From: DATLZB01 sp035574175
GTDB lineage: Bacteria > Pseudomonadota > Alphaproteobacteria > Rhizobiales > Hyphomicrobiaceae
NCBI GenBank assembly: GCA_035574175.1
Contig: DATLZB010000215.1
Coordinates: forward strand, 1 to 46,800
Length of the DNA: 46,800 nt
Direction: 5' to 3'
In this document: piece after piece, positions 14,624-22,274 of the stretch
Layout: every line of letters starts with the position of its first letter
Position numbering within the stretch: position 1 is the first letter of the stretch
Notes under the pieces: generated by a model
What the model saw: only the letters and a program-made list of their open reading frames with translations
Databases searched by the model: none
What the model was told of the DNA's origin: nothing
Translations under genes and position numbers: made by a program

Positions 14624-15649
14624 ATGGCGCTCGGCGGGCGGCGCTTCCTGTTGAGCCTGACGATCCTCGCCGCAAGCGTCTGCTTGGCGCTCGGCATCAG
14701 CCTGCCCGTAATCCGCCTCACCAAGTACGTATTCTGGAGCACGGAGCATTCGCTTCTCTCCACGGTCGGCGTTCTGCTGCGTGACGGGCAGTACTTCCTC
14801 GGGCTCAGCGTGCTCGTGTTCTCGATCGCGCTGCCCGCGCTCAAGCTCATCTACCTGCTTCTGCTCTCGACGTTGAGCGCAGCGGAGATGGCGCCGCAGG
14901 CGAGACGCTTAAGGGCGCTTGAGTGGCTCGGCAAGTGGTCGATGCACGATGTCCTTGTGCTCGCCCTCACGATATTCTTCCTCAAGAGCCAGGGCGTCTA
15001 CGATGTGGTGAGCCTCACCGGCGCCTACTTCTTCACCGCCGCGGTGGTGCTGATGATGCTGGCCTTCGCCTGGGTCCGGATCGAGGGTGCGCCCGCGGTC
15101 CGATCGGCCGCCACCCGCCCGGTGTGGAGGCTGCGCAACGTGGTGCTCAGCTTGTTCATCATTCTGGCGACGGTGTTCTTCGCGCTCGGCATCAGCCTGC
15201 CCGTCATCCGCTTCACCACCGCCTACGTATGGACCAACGAACACTCGATTGTGACCATCATCTCCGCGCTCTACGGAAACGAAGAGTATTTGCTCTGCAC
15301 GATACTGTTTGCCGTGTCGATCTTCTTTCCTTTCCTCAAGCTCATGTACCTGCTGACGCTCGTCACCTCGCCGGATTCGGCCACCGCGTTCCGCAGCCGC
15401 TCCATCCTTACGATGGAATGGATCGGGCGCTACTCCATGACCGACGTGATGGTGCTGGCGCTGATGATTTTCTACGTGAACTCCTCCGGCTACGCCGCGG
15501 CCACGGTGCTGCCCGGCGCCTATTTCTTCGCCGCATCGGTACTGATGACGATGTTCGCTTATGGCTGGGCGCACGCGCCTGCTGTCGCCCATAGCGCCGC
15601 GCCTGTGGTGGCGTTCCACGCCAGCAGCGACCGCCGCCGGGCCGCATGA
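14624..15649 (+). CDS. Duplicated paraquat-inducible protein A (PqiA)-like membrane protein
   Basis: 341 residues made of two similar halves (about 1-160 and 165-320), each with several membrane helices. Matching pairs include LALGISLPVIRLTK / FALGISLPVIRFTT, STEHSLLS / TNEHSIVT, LKLIYLLLL / LKLMYLLTL and LGKWSMHDVLVLAL / IGRYSMTDVMVLAL. The last pair is a hallmark of PqiA-type integral inner-membrane proteins, which are linked to envelope lipid transport with MCE proteins. No PqiB/MCE gene is nearby. The cysteine motifs of classic PqiA are absent. An AAAAAGGGG tract lies before ATG 14624. Confidence 0.8.
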   Translation: MALGGRRFLLSLTILAASVCLALGISLPVIRLTKYVFWSTEHSLLSTVGVLLRDGQYFLGLSVLVFSIALPALKLIYLLLLSTLSAAEMAPQARRLRALEWLGKWSMHDVLVLALTIFFLKSQGVYDVVSLTGAYFFTAAVVLMMLAFAWVRIEGAPAVRSAATRPVWRLRNVVLSLFIILATVFFALGISLPVIRFTTAYVWTNEHSIVTIISALYGNEEYLLCTILFAVSIFFPFLKLMYLLTLVTSPDSATAFRSRSILTMEWIGRYSMTDVMVLALMIFYVNSSGYAAATVLPGAYFFAASVLMTMFAYGWAHAPAVAHSAAPVVAFHASSDRRRAA

Positions 15650-15676
15650 AGGCCACGGCCGGTCCGCTCACTGAAA

Positions 15677-15705
15677 CGGCCGCCACGCGGCATGCGCGGC
15701 GGCCG
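15677..15705. terminator. Strong hairpin between convergent genes
   Basis: CGGCCGCC (15677-15684) and GGCGGCCG (15698-15705) form a perfect 8-bp GC stem with a 13-nt loop. On the plus strand it is followed by a pyrimidine stretch ending in CTCTTTT. It is positioned to end both the PqiA-like gene and the convergent small gene. Confidence 0.45.
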
Positions 15706-15728
15706 ACAGCTTCTCTTTTGGCGCACGA

Positions 15729-16028
15729 TCAGTAGTGGTAGCGCCGGAGCAGTCGCGGACCGTGCCGGTAATAGCGGTATTTGCGGTAGGAGCGCGGCAC
15801 GTAATAGACGCGCGGGCGGTAGTGGTAGTCGTCATAGTAGTAGTAGTGGTAATGACGCCGATAGTGCCGACGCGAGAGGCTGTGAAGCAGGATGCCGCCG
15901 ATGATGGCGGCGGCCACTCCGGCAGCAATGGCGCCGCCGCGGTGGGCTTCGGCCCTCTCCGCCGTGGCGGTCATCGTGCCTAAAGCCAAGGCCACGACGG
16001 CAAACGAGGTAATGATTGTTCTTCGCAT
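15729..16028 (-). CDS. Small exported His/Tyr/Arg-rich protein
   Basis: 99 residues. A signal peptide (MRRTIITSFAVVALALGTM, cleavage near AERAEA) is followed by a Gly/Ala-rich hydrophobic segment (GGAIAAGVAAAIIGGILL). The tail of about 45 residues is almost entirely His, Arg, Tyr and Asp (HYRRHYHYYYYDDYHYRP and onward). Similar short periplasmic proteins are common in Rhizobiales; function unknown, and metal binding by the tail is only a guess. The start at 16028 has GGAG six bases upstream; an in-frame ATG at 16040 is possible. Confidence 0.75.
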   Translation of the reverse strand: MRRTIITSFAVVALALGTMTATAERAEAHRGGAIAAGVAAAIIGGILLHSLSRRHYRRHYHYYYYDDYHYRPRVYYVPRSYRKYRYYRHGPRLLRRYHY

Positions 16029-16058
16029 GGCGATCTCCATCGCTTTGCCCCGTTGCCA

Positions 16059-16087
16059 GATATGTGGGCATCGGCCGCGAGCGTCAA
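16059..16087 (-). promoter_or_regulatory. Possible promoter for the His/Tyr-rich protein gene
   Basis: Minus-strand TTGACG (16082-16087) and CATATC (16059-16064) with 17-bp spacing, about 30 bp before the start codon. The -35 is good, the -10 weak. Confidence 0.35.
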
Positions 16088-16141
16088 CCCAATTCCCGCA
16101 GCGCGCCAACCTGACGAGCGTGCATTGCGCTCGCGCCGCCG

Positions 16142-16858
16142 TCAAAATCTGTTGGCGACCTCGAGCGCCTCGGCCTCGAACAGTTCGAGCGCCAGCTTCT
16201 GGGCCAGCATCACGTCGCCGGCCACCAAATGTCCTTCCGGAAAAAAGCACCAGCCGCACACCTGTCTTCCCTTGGCGTCGAGCTGATCGATGTTCATCAT
16301 GCGGCCGTGACGGATCCGATAGCGTCGTCCGGTCCGGCCGCCGATCACTTCGAAATAGCGGTGCTTCTCGTACTGTTCGCGCTGAAGGGGAGAGAGGTTC
16401 TCCTTCAGCAGCCGCATGCCGCGCTCCTGCGCCTCGGCACTTCCTTCGTCGTCGAACAGCCTGCGGCCTACGGTGAAGAACAGCGCGCTTTCTCGGCGCG
16501 GCCGGAAGCTCTGCGCCAGCCGCTCGATCTGCTGGGCAATGCGCGAGCGGCGCTGTTGCCTCAGCTCGAGCCGATGCGCCGACAGAACCTCGGCGTAGAT
16601 CAGGTGCGCCTCGCGGCACACCGCACGCCGGCGGCTCGGCAGTTCCCAGGCCGCCAGTTCCTCGGAGTTCCTCCACTCATCGGAGCGCTGGAGCGGCGCC
16701 CAGGCGCGGTAACCGTTGGAGAAAACCACTCCGATCTGCGGCCCCAGCCAACCGGTACCGCCTTCCACGAACACGTCGGTGAGCGTCGGCGGCTCGCGAC
16801 CATGATCGCTGAGGACCCTGCGGAACAGGGCCCTCAGGATTTCGCGCACACGCTCCAT
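16142..16858 (-). CDS. Hypothetical protein, 238 residues, partner of the 74-residue protein
   Basis: I do not recognise the family. The first part (about 25-60, TLTDVFVEGGTGWLGPQIGV) is beta rich. The middle (75-130) is a basic helical stretch. The last 85 residues (SPLQREQYEKHRYFEVIGG, RTGRRYRIRHGRMMNIDQL, CGWCFFPEGHLVAGDVMLAQ) form a compact domain with a CxxC (C201, C204), and resemble a C-terminal module seen in assorted bacterial hypothetical proteins. The ATG at 16858 overlaps the upstream TGA by one base (TGATG), implying translational coupling. A GTG at 16861 is an alternative start. Confidence 0.72.
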   Translation of the reverse strand: MERVREILRALFRRVLSDHGREPPTLTDVFVEGGTGWLGPQIGVVFSNGYRAWAPLQRSDEWRNSEELAAWELPSRRRAVCREAHLIYAEVLSAHRLELRQQRRSRIAQQIERLAQSFRPRRESALFFTVGRRLFDDEGSAEAQERGMRLLKENLSPLQREQYEKHRYFEVIGGRTGRRYRIRHGRMMNIDQLDAKGRQVCGWCFFPEGHLVAGDVMLAQKLALELFEAEALEVANRF

Positions 16859-17082
16859 CACCCGCCTTGCAGCTGAGGGATGAACAGGGTCCGCTCAACG
16901 GTCGGGTCGAAGCGGCCAAGCACTCTACCGGGGCTGCTTCCCTCCCCCAAGGCGACGGCGCGGAAGCCGCGGCCGGTGAGCTCGCGGAACCGCTTTTCCG
17001 CCAAGGCCACTGCCTTTGCATCGGTAGCATCGAACTCGTGCCGCGTATCACCTGTGCGATCCATCACGATTTGGACGGCCAT
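16858..17082 (-). CDS. Hypothetical 74-residue protein ending in Gly-Gly
   Basis: A small soluble protein. It has a predicted beta-hairpin VQIVMDRTGDTRHEF, a helix DAKAVALAEKRFRELTG, a strand FRAVALG, then RFDPTVERTLFIPQLQGG at the very end. The order hairpin-helix-strands with a terminal Gly-Gly recalls beta-grasp carriers, but no known family is recognised and the resemblance may be superficial. The start is well supported by AGGAAGGAG seven bases before ATG 17082. It is the first gene of a two-gene unit with the 238-residue protein. Confidence 0.72.
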   Translation of the reverse strand: MAVQIVMDRTGDTRHEFDATDAKAVALAEKRFRELTGRGFRAVALGEGSSPGRVLGRFDPTVERTLFIPQLQGG

Positions 17083-17273
17083 GTGTGGGCTCCTTCCTAC
17101 TCGCTACCTGTGAAGTCACCATGCTACTGCGACAGTTAGGTATGTGCCACTGCATTTACGTTCAATTTGATGTGCCGGAATGGGGTACCGAATTGCCCCG
17201 TTTTTGTGCTTCTCATGCCGTATCGTGGGCGCCTGCCACGTCAGGGTCAAAAATGTGACGAGCCGCGGCGGCC
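17083..17273. other. Gap with a weak hairpin
   Basis: No gene is seen. GGGGTA-CCGAAT-TGCCCC followed by GTTTTTG (about 17182-17206) looks like a plus-strand terminator, but no plus-strand gene lies upstream to use it. Confidence 0.3.
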
Positions 17274-18170
17274 CTAGGATCGCAGGCGCGCGGCGAAGGC
17301 CCGTGTTGCCTCGATGCATGGGCCAAGCTGCGACCAGTAGCGCTCCTGCAGCTCGATATCGGCAACGACGCCCGCCGGAAACCGGCATTCGGCGGCGATG
17401 CGCTCGAACGGCACGCTGCCCCAGCCTAACGGAAGATGCAGGTCGCCGGTTCCAAAGGCCAATGCCTCGGTCGGCGAAAAGGTCCAAAAATCCGCTGGCC
17501 GGCCGAAGCTGTCGTGCACGTGCAGATGTCGGGCAAAGGGTGACAGCTCTTTCGCCTCGGCCATGAAATCGGCGCCCAACATCGCGCAATGGAGATGGCC
17601 GTGGCTGAAATCGAAAGTGGCCTGCACACAGGGGTGGGCGATCGCGGCGAGCTCGCGCGCAAGGCGACCCGGCAGCGCGGTGATCCGCGCGCCGGTGAAT
17701 TCGAAGATATTCTCAACGCACAAAATGACGCCGGCCGCCGCCGCCAGCTCGCCGGCCGCATGCAGCGCCTCGCGCTGACGGGCATAGGCATCCTCGACGG
17801 CGGCTGCCGGACCCTTGCGGGCAAAGCCTGAATGCACGACGAGGTGGACCGCGCCGAGCGCGGCGGCAACCTCGATGTTGGCGGCAAGCAGAGCCCGGTG
17901 CAAAGAAAGCCGATGCGGCTCGTCCATCAGGTTGATCGCCAAGTGGCCGTGCATGGTGTAGCGGGCGCCACGGCCATCCGTAACAGCGCGGATGCGCGCC
18001 AGCCGGTCGTGCAGGATCCTCCCGCCGGCGATGACATCGAGCTGGTGCAGCGGCAGCTCAACGCAGTCGACGCCGGCCTTCAGCGCCTCGTCGATGTTGT
18101 GCGCAAGGTCGCGCCAATCGGGGTCGGTGCAGCGGATCGAGAGGCCAATTTTCGTCACGTCTTCGGTCAT
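17274..18170 (-). CDS. Sugar phosphate isomerase/epimerase (xylose-isomerase-like TIM barrel)
   Basis: 298 residues from ATG 18170, preceded by AGAGGATG. It is an AP-endonuclease-2/IolI/IolE-type TIM barrel that would isomerise or dehydrate a sugar or cyclitol using a divalent metal. Metal-site candidates follow the family order: HLVVHSGFA with His, CVENIFEFTG with Glu, FDFSHGHLHC with Asp and His, and RHLHVHDSFG with His. The closing VADIELQERYW gives the final Glu. The substrate cannot be told; its partners (IolG-like, SDR) favour a keto-cyclitol or sugar. It is the third gene of a minus-strand operon, 183 bp after the SDR. Confidence 0.8.
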   Translation of the reverse strand: MTEDVTKIGLSIRCTDPDWRDLAHNIDEALKAGVDCVELPLHQLDVIAGGRILHDRLARIRAVTDGRGARYTMHGHLAINLMDEPHRLSLHRALLAANIEVAAALGAVHLVVHSGFARKGPAAAVEDAYARQREALHAAGELAAAAGVILCVENIFEFTGARITALPGRLARELAAIAHPCVQATFDFSHGHLHCAMLGADFMAEAKELSPFARHLHVHDSFGRPADFWTFSPTEALAFGTGDLHLPLGWGSVPFERIAAECRFPAGVVADIELQERYWSQLGPCIEATRAFAARLRS

Positions 18171-18353
18171 GGAACATCCTCTGCCGCCCAGCCCTGCCGG
18201 CAGAGTGCCACGCCATTCGTTCATATTGAAAGAGGATGGATGTCGTCGGCGGCGCCGGGCCGGCGGATGGGCGACGCGCCCCCCGGCAAGCCGCAGAACG
18301 CCGCTCCACATGCCCGCTCAGGAGCGGCGGCCGCCGCTCCCGGTCAACTCGGC

Positions 18354-19136
18354 TCAGTCGTAGGCACCCATGACGTTCTGATCGAAGTCGATGACGGCGC
18401 CGGTCATCATCTGCGATGCGTCGCTCAACAGATAGACCGCTGCAATTGCCACGTCGCGCGGCTTGATCAGCCTGCCGAACGGCTGCTCGCGCTCGGCGCG
18501 GACCAGCCAATCGGCGGGCTTTCCATCGCGCTGCTGGATCACGTGCTCGCCTGGGGTGTCCGACCAACCGATGTTCAGTCCGTTGACGCGAATGCGATCC
18601 TTGCGCAGCGCATGGGCCGTGTTCTTGGTCAGCACGGCCAGAGCTCCCTTGCTGGCCGAGTAGGCGGTCAGGAAGGGCTGGCCGCCGTGGCTTGAGCGGG
18701 TAATGATGTTGACGATGCTGCCCGGCCGCCCGGCGGCCTTGAGTGCGCGCACCACCTCCTGCGTCAGGATGAAGGGAGCGCGCACGTTGACGGCGAACAG
18801 CCGATCCCAGAGCGCCACGGAGGTCGACTCAATGGTGCCGCGATCGGTCAATCCGGCGGCATTGACGAGACCGTCGATGCGACCGAAACGATCGAGGGCG
18901 GCACCGGCGATGCGCCGGCAGTCCGGCTCGCTCTCGAGGTCCCCGGCGATGAAGTGGGCGGCACACCCGGCGTCCGCGATGGTGCGTGCGACCTGCGCCC
19001 CCCGTTCAGCATTGCGCCCGGTGAGCGCGAGGCCGGCGGCGCCCGCTTCGGCCGAGGCGCGCGCAATCCCTTCGCCGATGCCTTGCGTGGCGCCGGTGAC
19101 GAGGACGACTTTGCCGCTGAGGTTAAGGGCGATCAT
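18354..19136 (-). CDS. Short-chain dehydrogenase/reductase (SDR)
   Basis: 260 residues, classical SDR. It carries the NAD(P)-binding motif TGATQGIG at 14-21, VNAAG at 91-95, and catalytic Tyr159 and Lys163 in YSASKG, with Ser148 or Ser149 ahead of them. It would oxidise or reduce a hydroxyl/keto group of a sugar-like compound. The ATG overlaps the stop of the IolG-like gene by 4 bp (ATGA), so the two are translationally coupled. The substrate is unknown. Confidence 0.88.
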   Translation of the reverse strand: MIALNLSGKVVLVTGATQGIGEGIARASAEAGAAGLALTGRNAERGAQVARTIADAGCAAHFIAGDLESEPDCRRIAGAALDRFGRIDGLVNAAGLTDRGTIESTSVALWDRLFAVNVRAPFILTQEVVRALKAAGRPGSIVNIITRSSHGGQPFLTAYSASKGALAVLTKNTAHALRKDRIRVNGLNIGWSDTPGEHVIQQRDGKPADWLVRAEREQPFGRLIKPRDVAIAAVYLLSDASQMMTGAVIDFDQNVMGAYD

Positions 19137-20143
19137 TGCGGTCCTCCGCCGATCTCGCTCACCTTGACCGGTCGGCCCTCCTTGCAGGAGAGCAGAGCGG
19201 CCTCGGCAAGCACCAGGGCTTGGCGGGCATCATCTACCGCGGCCGGCATCGGCCGTTTGGCAACAACGGCGTCAATAAAGGCGGCGAGCTCGGCACGGTA
19301 GGATTCGGCATAGCGCTCCAGGAAGAAGTGGAGCGGCTTGTCGCTCTTCACGGCCTGCCCGTCCGCCAGCTCCACAGTGGTGGGCATGTGATTGCCGGCG
19401 ATCAGTCTGCCCTTCGATCCATGCACCTCGATGCGCTGGTCGTAGCCGTAGGCGGCGCGGCGGCTGTTGTTGATGTGGCAAAGCCGGCCCGAGCCGGTGC
19501 GCATCAGCACCATGGCGGAATCGACGTCGCCCACCGCCGCCACCGCCGGATCAACGAGACAGCTCCCATAGGCGAAAACCTCGGTCGGTTCCTCGCCGAG
19601 CAGCCAGCGCGCCGTGTCGAAGTCGTGAATGGTCATGTCGCGGAACTGACCGCCCGACGACCTGAGGTAGGCAATCGGCGGCAGGCCCGGATCGCGGCTG
19701 GTGATGATCACCTGTTCGACCTGCCCGATGTCGCCGGCATCGATGCGCGCCTTGAGCGCCCGGAAGCTCGGATCGAAGCGGCGATTGAAGGCGACCATGA
19801 ATGGCACGCCGGCCTTTCTGACCGCAGCCAGGCAGCGATCGACGCGCTCCAGCGCCAGATCGATCGGCTTCTCGCAGAAGACCGCCTTGCCCGCCGCCGC
19901 GGCGGCAATGGCCAGGTCGGCGTGAGTATCGGTGGAGGAGGCGATGACGACCGCATCGACGGCGGCATCGGCGAGAGCCCGCTCGCGGTCTACAACCTGC
20001 GCGCCCGTGCGCTCGGCAAGAGCCGTTGCCGCCTTGGCATCGACGTCGACGACATAGCGCAGGCGCGCCTTGGGATTGAGAGCGAGGTTTGCGGCATGGA
20101 TCTGGCCGATCCGGCCGGCACCGAACTGGGCGAATGTCAGCAT
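19133..20143 (-). CDS. iolG: Gfo/Idh/MocA-family oxidoreductase, inositol 2-dehydrogenase-like
   Basis: 336 residues. It has an NAD-binding Rossmann motif FGAGRIGQIHAANL at the N-terminus (Gly8, Gly10, Gly13), the signature EKPIDL at 91-96, and the catalytic block DMTIHDFDTARWLLG (170-184) with Asp and His as in IolG. This matches myo-inositol/scyllo-inositol dehydrogenases, which oxidise inositol to scyllo-inosose. A related sugar dehydrogenase is possible. The start has GAGGGG upstream. It heads the minus operon and is divergent from the phosphatase gene. Confidence 0.82.
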   Translation of the reverse strand: MLTFAQFGAGRIGQIHAANLALNPKARLRYVVDVDAKAATALAERTGAQVVDRERALADAAVDAVVIASSTDTHADLAIAAAAAGKAVFCEKPIDLALERVDRCLAAVRKAGVPFMVAFNRRFDPSFRALKARIDAGDIGQVEQVIITSRDPGLPPIAYLRSSGGQFRDMTIHDFDTARWLLGEEPTEVFAYGSCLVDPAVAAVGDVDSAMVLMRTGSGRLCHINNSRRAAYGYDQRIEVHGSKGRLIAGNHMPTTVELADGQAVKSDKPLHFFLERYAESYRAELAAFIDAVVAKRPMPAAVDDARQALVLAEAALLSCKEGRPVKVSEIGGGPQ

Positions 20144-20248
20144 ACCGCGTACCCCTCAAGCCGGGCGCCCACCTTGTAGCGGGCTCCATCAAGCCGTATT
20201 GTGCGCCACATCGTCAACGCTCATCGCCATTTTGCTGTAGGAACCGCA

Positions 20249-21031
20249 GTGCAGGCCGACCTCGAAGCATGCCTTGCGGTCGCCGTACAGACCGCGCGCG
20301 ATGCAGGCGTCCTGGCCCGGCGGCTGTTTGCAACCCGCAAGCCCGGCACCTTCTCGTTCAAGGGCGACCAGGACTTCCTGACCGAGGCGGACGGCGAGCT
20401 GGAACGCCTCATCGCCGACCGACTGGCGCAGGCGTTTCCGGAAGACGGCTTCTTTGGCGAGGAGGGCGGCGGCGAATTCCGGCGCCGGACCTGGGTGGTC
20501 GACCCCATCGACGGAACGGCCAACTTCGCGCGCGGCATCCCCCATTTCGGCATCTCGATCGCGCTCGTCTGCGACGGGCGGATCGAGGTCGGGGCGATTT
20601 GCGACCCGATACACGAGGAGCTCTATTCGGCGGCGCGAGGCCAGGGTGCTTGGCTCAACGGAACCCGCCTTGCGGTGAGCCCCACCACCGACATTCGGCA
20701 GGCGACGGTCGAACTTGGCTGGTCGAAGCGCCGGCCGATGGCGGAGTATGCCGAGATGGTTGCCCGCGTGGTCGCGACCGGGGCCGGCATCATGCGCTCG
20801 GGCTCGGGCGCGCTCGGCCTCGCATACGTGGCGGCCGGCCGTATCGACGGCTATGCGGAGCTGCACATCAATGCCTGGGACGCACTCGCCGGGATCCTGC
20901 TGGTGCAGGAGGCAGGCGGCTCAACCAACGACTTTCTCGCCAACGACGGACTGCGCCGCGGAAACCCGGTGCTCGCGGCCACGCCCGCCCTGCGAGAGAC
21001 GCTGATTGCGGCCACCGGGATTGGCAGCTGA
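20249..21031 (+). CDS. Inositol monophosphatase-family phosphatase
   Basis: 260 residues from GTG 20249, chosen because AGGA lies seven bases upstream and the family fold begins here; GTG 20201 would add 16 residues without a ribosome binding site. The Li-sensitive phosphatase motifs are complete: metal Glu in FGEEGG (about 69-74), DPIDGTANFARG (85-96), GAICDP, and INAWDALAGILLVQEAGG. It hydrolyses inositol phosphates or related sugar phosphates, or histidinol phosphate. It lies 90 bp upstream of an AfuABC-type importer on the same strand, pointing to dephosphorylation of the imported compound. Confidence 0.85.
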   Translation: MQADLEACLAVAVQTARDAGVLARRLFATRKPGTFSFKGDQDFLTEADGELERLIADRLAQAFPEDGFFGEEGGGEFRRRTWVVDPIDGTANFARGIPHFGISIALVCDGRIEVGAICDPIHEELYSAARGQGAWLNGTRLAVSPTTDIRQATVELGWSKRRPMAEYAEMVARVVATGAGIMRSGSGALGLAYVAAGRIDGYAELHINAWDALAGILLVQEAGGSTNDFLANDGLRRGNPVLAATPALRETLIAATGIGS

Positions 21032-21044
21032 CGCTTCGGGCTTG

Positions 21045-21063
21045 CTTGGCCGACAGCGCCAAG
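21045..21063 (+). promoter_or_regulatory. Inverted repeat upstream of the afuA-like gene
   Basis: CTTGGC and GCCAAG around 7 nt in the 90-bp gap between the phosphatase gene and the binding-protein gene. It could be an operator or a weak hairpin; no T-run follows. Confidence 0.3.
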
Positions 21064-21121
21064 AATGCTAGCGTTGCCACAAAATGCCACACCGCAGAAA
21101 CGGCCACTAGGGAGAGAAACC

Positions 21122-22165
21122 ATGAAAGTTTCGGCTGCTTTGACGCGAATATTGACGGGCGTGGCCGGCTCCTGCGCGGTTGCCGCCCTGGCGACGCCCG
21201 TCCTCGCCCAGGGCAATCTCGTGCTCTACTGCGCCGTCAACGAGGACTGGTGCAGGGCCGCGGTCACCGCCTTCGAGCGGGACAGCGGCATCAAGGTGGC
21301 CATGACCCGCAAGAGCTCGGGCGAGACCTATGCCCAGGTCAAGGCCGAATCGCAGAACCCGCGCGGCGACGTCTGGTGGGGCGGCACCGGCGATCCACAT
21401 CTGCAGGCGGCCGAGGAGGGGCTGACCGAAGAGTACAAGTCGCCGAAGATGGGCGAACTGCAGGACTGGGCCGTGCGCCAGTGGCAGCAGACGAAGGGCC
21501 GGACCATCGGCATTTACTCGGGCGCGCTCGGCTTCGGCTACAACGCCAAGACGCTGGCGCAGAAGAAGCTGCCAGAGCCCAAGTGCTGGAAGGACCTGCT
21601 GCGCACAGAGTACCGAGACGAGGTGCAGGTCGCCGATCCGAACTCTTCGGGCACCTCCTACACGCTGCTCGCCACCATCATTCAGCTGATGGGCGAGGAC
21701 AAGGGCTGGGACTACCTCAAGGCCCTGCATAAGAACGTCAATCAATACACGAGGTCGGGCGCGGCACCGGCCAAGGCGGTGAGCCTCGGGGAGTCGGCAA
21801 TCGGCATCACGTTCATGCACGATATGATCGCCATGACCGTCACCAATCCGGACGTGAAAACGGTGGCGCCCTGCGAAGGCACCGGCTACGAGATCGGCTC
21901 CATGTCCATCATCAAGGGCGCCAAGAACATCGACAACGCCAAGAAGTGGTACGACTGGGCGCTGACGCCCGCCGCCCAGGCGCTCGGTGCCGAGACCAAG
22001 AACTACCAGGTGCCATCGAACAAGAGTGCGCCGGTGCCGCCGCAGGCGCCCAAGCTCTCGGAGCTCAAGCTGATCGACTACAACTTCGCCAAGTACGGCT
22101 CCTCCAGCGAGCGCAAACGGCTGCTTTCGAAATGGGATGCCGAGGTGAAGAACCTCGCCAAATGA
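21122..22165 (+). CDS. AfuA/FbpA-type periplasmic binding protein of an ABC importer
   Basis: 347 residues with a signal peptide (cleavage after PVLAQ, residue 30). It belongs to the family usually labelled Fe(3+) binding protein. However, the Tyr-Tyr iron pair of FbpA is absent; instead FMHDMI gives His233-Asp234, and RKSSGE gives Ser65-Ser66. From memory, the sugar-phosphate binder AfuA uses a Ser-Ser and a His-Asp pair, so a phosphorylated sugar or cyclitol is the more likely ligand. AGGGAGAG precedes the start. It is first in the order binding protein-permease-ATPase. Confidence 0.85.
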   Translation: MKVSAALTRILTGVAGSCAVAALATPVLAQGNLVLYCAVNEDWCRAAVTAFERDSGIKVAMTRKSSGETYAQVKAESQNPRGDVWWGGTGDPHLQAAEEGLTEEYKSPKMGELQDWAVRQWQQTKGRTIGIYSGALGFGYNAKTLAQKKLPEPKCWKDLLRTEYRDEVQVADPNSSGTSYTLLATIIQLMGEDKGWDYLKALHKNVNQYTRSGAAPAKAVSLGESAIGITFMHDMIAMTVTNPDVKTVAPCEGTGYEIGSMSIIKGAKNIDNAKKWYDWALTPAAQALGAETKNYQVPSNKSAPVPPQAPKLSELKLIDYNFAKYGSSSERKRLLSKWDAEVKNLAK

Positions 22166-22169
22166 GCGG

Positions 22170-22220
22170 CCGCCCGCCGGCGTCGCGAGCGGCGCGGTGC
22201 TTCGGCTGCCCGGCGGGCGG
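22170..22220 (+). promoter_or_regulatory. Intercistronic stem-loop after the binding-protein gene
   Basis: A perfect 11-bp inverted repeat CCGCCCGCCGG (22170-22180) / CCGGCGGGCGG (22210-22220) with a 29-nt loop, starting 4 nt after the stop codon. In ABC operons such hairpins stabilise the upstream mRNA or attenuate read-through, raising binding protein over permease. Confidence 0.6.
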
Positions 22221-22274
22221 TGTGTTCAAGCGCCGCCGAGGTAGCTTGGCCCATACCACGGTCGGAGGCGGAAC

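Noticed and set aside
17182..17206. Rho-independent terminator GGGGTA-N6-TGCCCC-GTTTTT
   Set aside because: It points along the plus strand, where no gene precedes it for more than 1.5 kb; listed only as a weak hairpin.
21122..22165. Ferric-iron binding protein FbpA
   Set aside because: No adjacent Tyr pair is present anywhere in the protein, and neighbours concern cyclitols. The fold is the same, so iron remains possible but is not the preferred reading.
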